DNA of 64,000 bases from contig JABUFD010000001.1 in NCBI GenBank assembly GCA_013314735.1, forward strand, positions 930,001-994,000. The letters are read 5' to 3'. The stretch comes from Anaerolineae bacterium. GTDB lineage: Bacteria > Chloroflexota > Anaerolineae > Anaerolineales > Anaerolineaceae. A program made the position numbers and the translations under genes. The notes under the pieces are model-generated. The model was given only the letters and a program-made list of their open reading frames with translations, did no database searches and was not told the origin of the DNA. Each line of letters starts with the position of its first letter. The first letter of the stretch is position 1. Positions 57,815 to 64,000 of this stretch are shown piece by piece.

Positions 57815-59194
57815 TCACTTGTTTGAGAACCAATCATAGGCATAGTATGGTCCGCTGCTTTGGAAGCGGATGGCGATCAAGTCGTAATCTACCAGCCCTG
57901 CAGGAATATCACAAACCACCTCAAAAGAACCGCCTTCACCAGAATTTATCGTTTTGATGTACGTACCGCCGACACCTTTGGTACCGAATGCGCCCATCGT
58001 AATATCAAAATTCGTATCTGGCGGAAAATTATGGGTTGTGATTGTTACTGAGACGCCAGGTGTAACTGATTTGATGGATGTGGTTGGAATTCCCGTATAA
58101 CCTGGAATCGTTTCATAAGTCGTTGGCTGGTTGACGAACCAGTCATATGCAAAGTAGCCACTCCCGTTATCCAATCGGATAGCGATCAAATGATTCTCAG
58201 CCAATTCTTCTGGGATGTCATAGGTAACATCAAATGAACCACCATCGCCTGAATCGGTATCTGCTACTTTAATTCCTCCAATTCCTCGTGTGCCAAATTC
58301 TCCCATTGTTACAGCAAATGTCTGATCAGGTGGGAAATTATAGGTGCGCAATGTCACACTCTCACCTGGAACAACATTGAGGATCGAAGTGGTTGGGATG
58401 CCAGTGTAACCTGGAATTGTTTCTTCAGAACTGCCAGGCTGATTCACAAACCAATCATAAGCATAATACCCTTCAGGACTTTGCAACCGGATTGCGATCA
58501 AGTGGTTATCTGCAAGACCTTCCGGAATGGTATAAGTCACTTCAAAAGATCCACCTGCGCCTGAATCTGTGTCTGCCACTTTGGTACCGCCAATACCACG
58601 GCTACCAAATTCTCCCATTGTAACGGAAAATATTTGATCAGGCGGGAAATTATGGGTGACAAGTGTGACTGATACGCCGGCTTCCACTGATTTGATTGTC
58701 GTCGTGGGGATGCCAACATAGCCGTTAATGGGCGTTGGTTCTTCTACGATTGGCTGGTTGTTGTCATTATTGTAAAACCAATCAAATGCGTAGTAACCGT
58801 GGGGGCTTTCCAGGCGGATCGCAATTTTATCTTCATCAAGCAGAGCTGCTGGGATTGTGAAGGTTTTTTCAAAGCTTCCTCCACTGCCAGACCCAAAGGT
58901 ATTGACGATGTATCCCGCGATTCCACGTGTTCCGAATTTGCCCATTGTGACAGTAAAAGTCTCTTCCGCAGGGAAGTCATAAGTGCGGATGGTGACAGAT
59001 GTGTCTTTCACAACGTCAACAATGCTGGTTGTGGGAATTGCTCCCGCGACGATAGGTTTGTATGTTAGCGGTACCAACAACACTGCTAACAGTAGACCGA
59101 TCACAATCTTATATACAAGTGATTTTTGTTTTATCCATTGAGTCAAAGTCCCACCTCCTGTGTTAGGGTTTAAAAAGTTAAGTGGTTTTTTCAT
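57815..59194 (-). CDS. Secreted protein with four ~100-residue repeats
   Basis: 459 residues. A basic N-terminus and hydrophobic helix (about 28-50, YKIVIGLLLAVLLVPLTY) precede four repeats starting near residues 53, 162, 266 and 369. Each opens IPTTSI, goes on through SVTLxTxNFPPDQxF and TMGEFGTRGIGG, then SGxGGSFxVTYxIP and ends IAIRLxSPxGYYAYDWFVN. All are beta-rich, probably Ig-like domains exposed outside. Repeats 2-4 are most alike. The family seems common in Anaerolineae but has no named domain that I know. No sortase or anchor motif at the C-terminus, so attachment is unclear. Confidence 0.85.
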   Translation of the reverse strand: MKKPLNFLNPNTGGGTLTQWIKQKSLVYKIVIGLLLAVLLVPLTYKPIVAGAIPTTSIVDVVKDTSVTIRTYDFPAEETFTVTMGKFGTRGIAGYIVNTFGSGSGGSFEKTFTIPAALLDEDKIAIRLESPHGYYAFDWFYNNDNNQPIVEEPTPINGYVGIPTTTIKSVEAGVSVTLVTHNFPPDQIFSVTMGEFGSRGIGGTKVADTDSGAGGSFEVTYTIPEGLADNHLIAIRLQSPEGYYAYDWFVNQPGSSEETIPGYTGIPTTSILNVVPGESVTLRTYNFPPDQTFAVTMGEFGTRGIGGIKVADTDSGDGGSFDVTYDIPEELAENHLIAIRLDNGSGYFAYDWFVNQPTTYETIPGYTGIPTTSIKSVTPGVSVTITTHNFPPDTNFDITMGAFGTKGVGGTYIKTINSGEGGSFEVVCDIPAGLVDYDLIAIRFQSSGPYYAYDWFSNK

Positions 59195-59363
59195 ATTTTA
59201 GCACTTTAATTGTACTTTTTAACAATGACTTTCCTGCGCGCTGATTTGATAGGAACTCATATGAAATGCTGAAAAAAAGCCATCCAAAAAATTAACCCAA
59301 TATGTTACTATACTAAAAGAAATTTACTGAAAGATTTTTTCTGATATGAAAGGAGTAGGCTCT

Positions 59364-60368
59364 ATGGCAAGACCTGTAACCTTGTTTACCGGTCAATGGG
59401 CAGATTTGCCCTTTGAGGTTGTCTGTGAGAAGGCGAAGTCCTTCGGTTATGATGGGTTGGAAATCGCGTGTTGGGGAGATCACTTTGATGTCAATGCCGC
59501 ATTAGAGAACGATCAGTACACCAAACAAAAATGGGATACCCTGAATCGCTGGGGATTAAAGTGTTTTGCAATTTCCAACCACCTGGTTGGTCAGGCTGTA
59601 TCGGATCGTATCGATGAACGTCACAAAAGCATTTTACCCCCTCACGTCTGGGGTGATGGGTTAGAAGCCGGTGTACAAAAGCGCGCGGCAGAGGAAATGA
59701 AAAACACCGCCAGGGCTGCAGCCAAATTTGGTGTGAAAGTCGTACCAGGTTTCACTGGGTCTCCTATATGGTCTTTGCTGTATTCGTTTCCGCCTGTATC
59801 ACCAGCGATGATCGATGACGGCTATTCGACCTTTGCTCAACAGTGGAATCCGATTCTTGACGTGTTTGATGAGGTTGGTGTCAAATTTGCACTTGAGGTG
59901 CACCCTACAGAAATTGCATTCGATATCGCCTCTGCCCAGCGGACACTGGATGCTGTGAATTGGCGGGAAGCATTTGGTTTTAACTTTGATCCCAGTCACA
60001 TGGGTTACCAGGGTGTGGATTATGTGAAATTCATTACCAAGTTCGCAGAAAGAATCTACCACGTCCACATGAAGGATGTCGGATGGTCGTCAGTACCCAC
60101 AGAAGCCGGTGTGTTCGGTGGCCATCTCGAATTCGGTGATCGCCGCAGGTTCTGGGATTTCCGATCTCTGGGGCATGGGAAAATTGATTTTGAAGAAATT
60201 ATTCGTGCGTTGAACAGCATCAACTATCAGGGACCATTATCTGTGGAATGGGAAGATGGTGGAATGGATCGAGAATTTGGCGCGACAGAGGCCTGCGCTT
60301 ATGTGAAGAAAATCGATTTTCCCGCTTCAATGATCGCTTTTGACGCCGCCTTCGAAAAGAAGGATTAA
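59364..60368 (+). CDS. Xylose-isomerase-like TIM-barrel sugar isomerase/epimerase
   Basis: 334 residues of the AP-endonuclease-2/xylose isomerase-like family. Metal ligands are seen: Glu in [13 protein letters not shown], Asp and His in [12 protein letters not shown], His in [12 protein letters not shown] and Glu in [16 protein letters not shown]. The ATG at 59364 follows AAGGAG; the ATG at 59346 overlaps that site. First gene of the sugar operon, 15 bases before the next. Substrate unknown; inosose or keto-sugar isomerisation is the usual role in such clusters. Confidence 0.9.
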   Translation: MARPVTLFTGQWADLPFEVVCEKAKSFGYDGLEIACWGDHFDVNAALENDQYTKQKWDTLNRWGLKCFAISNHLVGQAVSDRIDERHKSILPPHVWGDGLEAGVQKRAAEEMKNTARAAAKFGVKVVPGFTGSPIWSLLYSFPPVSPAMIDDGYSTFAQQWNPILDVFDEVGVKFALEVHPTEIAFDIASAQRTLDAVNWREAFGFNFDPSHMGYQGVDYVKFITKFAERIYHVHMKDVGWSSVPTEAGVFGGHLEFGDRRRFWDFRSLGHGKIDFEEIIRALNSINYQGPLSVEWEDGGMDREFGATEACAYVKKIDFPASMIAFDAAFEKKD

Positions 60369-60382
60369 CAAAAGGAGGACCT

Positions 60383-61582
60383 ATGACTGATAAAGACCAG
60401 GTTGGATTTGTTACCATGGCCGGGAAAAAGGCTGAAGGAGAATCACCGCATATTGGCGTGGGAATGCTTGGTTATGCCTTTATGGGCAAAGCACATACCA
60501 ATGCTTATAAAAAGCTTCCTTATATGATTTATCCCTCTCCCGCCGTTCCCGATCTGGTTGCAATATCCGGACGAAATGAAGCTTCTGTTTCCGAAGCAGC
60601 CAAACGGTATGGTTATAAAAAATATTATACCGATTGGAAGGATATGTTAAGGGATGATGAGGTGCAGCTTTTTGATAACGGCGCTCCGAACATCCTGCAC
60701 GTAGACCCCTGTATCGAAGCAGCGCATGCCGGCAAACACATCATTTGTGAAAAACCACTTGCAAGAAACACCAAAGAAGCCGCCCAGATGCTGGAGGCTG
60801 TGGAAAAAGCGGGTGTAAAGGCGATGACCGCTTTCAATTACCGGTTTGTTCCTGCCATTCGCCAGGCATATGAACTGATTCAATCTGGCGCGCTGGGTGA
60901 AATTTTCCATTTTCGTGCGCAGTATTTACAGGAATGGATCGTTGACCCTGGGTTCCCGATGACCTGGCGCTTTGAAAAGGCAACAGCCGGCAGTGGCGCG
61001 CTAGGTGACCTGGGAGCGCATATCATTGACCTGGCCCGGTTTTTAATTGGCGAACCGAAAAAGGTATCAGCCATGACCAAAACATTTATCAAGGAAAGAC
61101 CCCTGGCTGACGGTTCTGGCACCGGGACGGTGACGGTGGATGATGCCTTCATCAGCCTCGTTGAGTTTGAGAATGGCGCGATCGGCACTCTGGAAGCTTC
61201 GCGTTTCTGTCCGGGCAGGAAAAATCACCAGGTACTCGAGATCAACGGATCAAAGGGCTCATTGACATTCAATCTGGAACGATTCAATGAACTGGATGTG
61301 TTTTGGAAAGATAGTCAGCCCAAGGAAACCCAGGGTTTTACCAATGTTCTTGTCAGTGAAAGCTACCATCCCTTCTGGGAGAATTGGTGGCCACAAGGGC
61401 ACATCATCGGATGGGAGCATACATTCATCCATGAAATCGCTCATTTATTGGATTGTATTGTGAATGATAAAGACCTGGCACCTTATGCCGCAACCTTCGA
61501 AGATGGTTATAAGAATGCGGTGATCTGCGACGCGATTCTGACATCAGCAGAAAAGGAAAAGCAAATAAAGGTAAAGTATTAA
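60383..61582 (+). CDS. Gfo/Idh/MocA oxidoreductase, first of operon
   Basis: 399 residues. After an unusual 26-residue N-terminal extension comes the NAD-binding region IGVGMLGYAFMGKAHTNAY, the EKP motif in KHIICEKPLARNTKEAA and the substrate Asp/His region GALGDLGAHIIDLARFL. GGAGG lies four bases before the ATG. It differs clearly from the next two oxidoreductases and is cotranscribed with the isomerase. A terminator follows within the intergenic space. Confidence 0.92.
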   Translation: MTDKDQVGFVTMAGKKAEGESPHIGVGMLGYAFMGKAHTNAYKKLPYMIYPSPAVPDLVAISGRNEASVSEAAKRYGYKKYYTDWKDMLRDDEVQLFDNGAPNILHVDPCIEAAHAGKHIICEKPLARNTKEAAQMLEAVEKAGVKAMTAFNYRFVPAIRQAYELIQSGALGEIFHFRAQYLQEWIVDPGFPMTWRFEKATAGSGALGDLGAHIIDLARFLIGEPKKVSAMTKTFIKERPLADGSGTGTVTVDDAFISLVEFENGAIGTLEASRFCPGRKNHQVLEINGSKGSLTFNLERFNELDVFWKDSQPKETQGFTNVLVSESYHPFWENWWPQGHIIGWEHTFIHEIAHLLDCIVNDKDLAPYAATFEDGYKNAVICDAILTSAEKEKQIKVKY

Positions 61583-61599
61583 CCAAGTTTAAATCAACC

Positions 61600-61643
61600 G
61601 GGATTCTGGCTTTTCCGAAGAAAGGTCCAGAATCCCATTTTTT
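61600..61643 (+). terminator. Intercistronic terminator in the sugar operon
   Basis: GGGATTCTGG and CCAGAATCCC pair perfectly (10 bp) over a 17-base loop and are followed by ATTTTTT, 14 bases before the next ATG. It would lower expression of the three downstream genes or mark the end of a sub-operon. Confidence 0.8.
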
Positions 61644-61656
61644 ATGCGAGGATGAA

Positions 61657-62736
61657 ATGAAAATTGGTATCATAGGTTGTGGAAATATCGTTGGCGCTTA
61701 CATCAAACACTCGCAGAAGTTTATCGATATCATGAATATCGAAGCTTTTGCCGATGTAGATCTTCCCAGGGCGGCGAAAGCGGCTGCTGATTATGGTCAT
61801 GGCGCTGTGGGATGTTCCGTTGATGCGCTGCTGGACAATCCTGAAATTGAACTTGTGATCAATCTTACTCCCCCGGCAGCTCACGCCGGGCTGGCAATGA
61901 AGGTGTTGATGGCAGGCAAACATGTGTATAACGAGAAGCCGTTGACCATTGACCGTGAAGATGCAAGGAAAATGTTGGATTTGGCAGCTGAAAATGGCCT
62001 TCGTGTGGGTTGTGCGCCAGACACCTTTCTGGGGCCTGGCATTCAGACAGCCATGAAGGTGTTGGATGATGGATTAATCGGATTCCCTGTTGCTGCTTTT
62101 GCCCAAATGGCCGGACATGGGATGGAAGCATGGCACCCGAATCCGGAATTCTTCTATCAGTATGGCGGTGGTCCCATGTTCGATATTGGCCCATACATTT
62201 TGACCACATTGGTTGCCATGTTTGGGCCGGTGAAACGGATAACCGGCTCAACCAGGATCAGTTTCCCGGAGCGCACCATCACCAATAAGGAGCGTTACGG
62301 GCAAACGTTCAAGGTAGAAGTTCCCACCCATATCACGGGAACGCTTGATTTTGAAAATGGCGCAATAGCAACCATTATTACCTCGTTTGATATGTGGCGT
62401 CATGAACTTCCGCGGATTGAGATCTACGGCAGTCTCGGTACGCTCAGTGTTCCCGATCCGAATCAGTTTATGGGCGAGGTAAAGATGTGGCGTCCTGAAG
62501 TCGGAGAATGGGAAACCATCCCATTATTGGACTCGCGAGAGGAAACGGGAAGGAGCATTGGTGTGGCAGACATGGTCTGCGCAATTCGAGACAATCGTCC
62601 GCATCGCGCAAATGGTGAAATGGCGTTCCATGTTCTAGACCTGATGCATGCCATTCATGAGGCTTCGTCTTCGGGTAAGCATCAAACGATGACCTCCACC
62701 TGTGTCCGTCCTACAGCATTAACAGAAGAACTTTGA
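61657..62736 (+). CDS. Gfo/Idh/MocA oxidoreductase, second
   Basis: 359 residues. NAD site IGIIGCGNIVGAYIKHS, EKP in KHVYNEKPLTIDREDAR, and GGGPMFDIGPYILTTLVAMFG with the catalytic Asp. Closely related to the partial gene at 63417 (same APDTFLG and MFDIGPY/MFDMGPY stretches), so a tandem duplication with the ThuA gene between. AGGATGAA precedes the ATG. Probable sugar or keto-glycoside dehydrogenase. Confidence 0.93.
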   Translation: MKIGIIGCGNIVGAYIKHSQKFIDIMNIEAFADVDLPRAAKAAADYGHGAVGCSVDALLDNPEIELVINLTPPAAHAGLAMKVLMAGKHVYNEKPLTIDREDARKMLDLAAENGLRVGCAPDTFLGPGIQTAMKVLDDGLIGFPVAAFAQMAGHGMEAWHPNPEFFYQYGGGPMFDIGPYILTTLVAMFGPVKRITGSTRISFPERTITNKERYGQTFKVEVPTHITGTLDFENGAIATIITSFDMWRHELPRIEIYGSLGTLSVPDPNQFMGEVKMWRPEVGEWETIPLLDSREETGRSIGVADMVCAIRDNRPHRANGEMAFHVLDLMHAIHEASSSGKHQTMTSTCVRPTALTEEL

Positions 62737-62757
62737 ACCACTTGAAAGGAAATGATA

Positions 62758-63405
62758 ATGAGTAAGAAAGCGTTATTTGTTTGGGGGGGATGGGAAGGCC
62801 ATGAGCCAAAACAGTGTGTTGACATTTTCGCCCCCATATTGGAGCAGGATGGATATAGTGTTGAAGTTCATGACTCATTGGACATTTACCTGGACGTTGA
62901 ACACTTAAAACAGATGGATTTGATCGTACAGGCTGTAACGATGTCTGAAATTAAGAATGAACAACTGAAAGGACTGCAGGAAGCCATCGCCAGTGGCGTT
63001 GGGTTTGCGGGATGGCATGGTGGTGCCGGTGATTCCTTCCGCCAGGCAACCGATTACCAATTTATGGTTGGCGGCCAATGGGTAGCCCATCCGGGTGGTG
63101 TCATCCATTATCGTGTGAATATCATTGACCACGATGACCCGATCACGGCCGGCTTGGCAGATTTCGAAATGCATTCAGAACAATACTACATGCATGTTGA
63201 TCCTTCGAATGAAGTCCTTGCCACCACTACATTTACTGGCGAACATTGTCCCTGGATTGATGGCGTCGTTATGCCGGTTACCTGGAAACGAACCTGGGGG
63301 AAAGGCCGTGTGTTTTATTCATCACTTGGGCATGTCGCCAAAGATTTCGACGTGTTCGAAGCGCGGGAAATGGTTCGGCGTGGTCTGCATTGGGCAACCC
63401 GCTGA
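62758..63405 (+). CDS. ThuA-like trehalose-utilisation-type protein
   Basis: 215 residues of the ThuA family (class I glutamine-amidotransferase-like fold): [54 protein letters not shown] and [20 protein letters not shown]. ThuA and Gfo/Idh/MocA proteins act together in disaccharide use through 3-keto intermediates in rhizobia; the fold's Cys nucleophile is not evident. AAAGGAA stands before a double ATG, the second (62758) at better spacing. Confidence 0.9.
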   Translation: MSKKALFVWGGWEGHEPKQCVDIFAPILEQDGYSVEVHDSLDIYLDVEHLKQMDLIVQAVTMSEIKNEQLKGLQEAIASGVGFAGWHGGAGDSFRQATDYQFMVGGQWVAHPGGVIHYRVNIIDHDDPITAGLADFEMHSEQYYMHVDPSNEVLATTTFTGEHCPWIDGVVMPVTWKRTWGKGRVFYSSLGHVAKDFDVFEAREMVRRGLHWATR

Positions 63406-63416
63406 TGGAGGAAAAA

Positions 63417-64000
63417 ATGAAAGTCACCACGATCGGAGTCATTGGATGTGGCAATATTTCATCAAACTACATCCGTAATGCACGTCAATATGACAACATC
63501 AAACTTGCAGCATTTGCTGACATTGATCTGGATCGGGCAAAATCGAAAGCGGAAGAAAATGGCGGGGACGCCATATCTTGCACAGTAGACGAGCTTTTAA
63601 ACAATCCCGAGGTATCCATAATACTCAACTTGACCATTCCAAAGGCGCATTTCAGCGTTGCGAAAGCAGCATTGTTGGCCGGGAAATCAGTGTACAATGA
63701 AAAACCACTGACGATCACAAAAGAAGAAGGAATGGAACTGTTGCAACTGGCTGGCCAGAGAGGTCTGCGGGTGGGTGGTGCACCAGATACTTTTCTTGGT
63801 GCAGGCATTCAAACCTGCCGCAAAGTGATCGAGGATGGCTTGATCGGATTTCCTGTTGGGGCGACCGCGTTCATGATGGGTCATGGACATGAGTCATGGC
63901 ATCCGGACCCCGAATTTTATTATGAAGTCGGCGGGGGGCCGATGTTCGACATGGGGCCGTATTACTTGACCGCACTGATTACCTTGTTGGGTCCAATCGA
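63417..64000 (+). CDS. Gfo/Idh/MocA oxidoreductase, third (3' end outside window)
   Basis: 194 codons, open to the right edge. NAD site TIGVIGCGNISSNYIRNA, EKP in KSVYNEKPLTITKEEG and GGGPMFDMGPYYLTALITLLG. A close paralogue of the 61657 gene. GGAGG stands 6 bases before the ATG, 11 bases after the ThuA stop. The operon probably continues with further sugar genes beyond the window. Confidence 0.93.
   Translation, partial: MKVTTIGVIGCGNISSNYIRNARQYDNIKLAAFADIDLDRAKSKAEENGGDAISCTVDELLNNPEVSIILNLTIPKAHFSVAKAALLAGKSVYNEKPLTITKEEGMELLQLAGQRGLRVGGAPDTFLGAGIQTCRKVIEDGLIGFPVGATAFMMGHGHESWHPDPEFYYEVGGGPMFDMGPYYLTALITLLGPI

Overview
The window looks like a chromosomal segment of a Chloroflexota bacterium, most likely class Anaerolineae. 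This is inferred from family composition, not from a marker tree: the TIGR03960/TIGR03936 pair, a zinc-type L28, a PQQ-propeller Ser/Thr kinase with VWA and zinc-ribbon FHA partners, a T-box ahead of thrS, TTG/GTG starts and moderate GC. Most of it is housekeeping; no CRISPR array, rRNA or insertion sequence was found.

Layout. 1-3.2 kb: heterodimeric ABC exporter (one subunit cut by the window edge). 3.3-9.4 kb: pyroglutamyl peptidase, membrane HhH and Zn-protease proteins, tRNA-Arg, a frameshifted PrsW and a DUF503/radical-SAM/DUF2344 operon. 9.4-20.8 kb: folC-lon, then coaD-recG-fakB-fakA-asp23 opposite rpmB, and rpe next to a Ser/Thr kinase. 22-29.5 kb: a co-directional phospho-signalling island (SH3 protein, PQQ kinase, PP2C phosphatase, VWA protein, Zn-ribbon/FHA protein, 79-aa protein, OmpR regulator, receiver-ParA fusion). 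29.6-35.4 kb: tRNA-Glu, purH-guaB and an NMT1/SsuABC-type importer coupled to guaB. 35.4-43.9 kb: T-box-controlled thrS, tRNA-Val, gyrB and a membrane protein, M14 peptidase, 2H phosphoesterase, tRNA-Ser and rpoD. 44-48.5 kb: a tightly coupled surface-glycan cluster (DUF115 protein, glycosyltransferase with an in-frame TGA, sulfotransferase, Gfo/Idh/MocA oxidoreductase). 48.5-54.5 kb: queuosine-precursor transporter, membrane FHA protein, Nnr repair enzyme, ABC-2 exporter, tRNA-Thr. 54.5-57.8 kb: homocysteine methyltransferase, corrinoid protein with a palindromic operator-like site, and a lone tyrosine recombinase flanked by dyads. 57.8-59.2 kb: secreted protein with four ~100-aa repeats. 59.3-64 kb: sugar operon (TIM-barrel isomerase, three Gfo/Idh/MocA oxidoreductases, ThuA-like protein) running off the right edge.

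The strongest candidates for something little described are the signalling island, which resembles the kinase/phosphatase/FHA module of type VI secretion but has no secretion genes; the recombinase with its consensus promoter and flanking dyads; the palindrome over the corrinoid-protein promoter; and the sugar operon with duplicated oxidoreductases and an internal terminator. Two genes (PrsW and the glycosyltransferase) are interrupted by single lesions, which may be real decay, recoding or assembly error.
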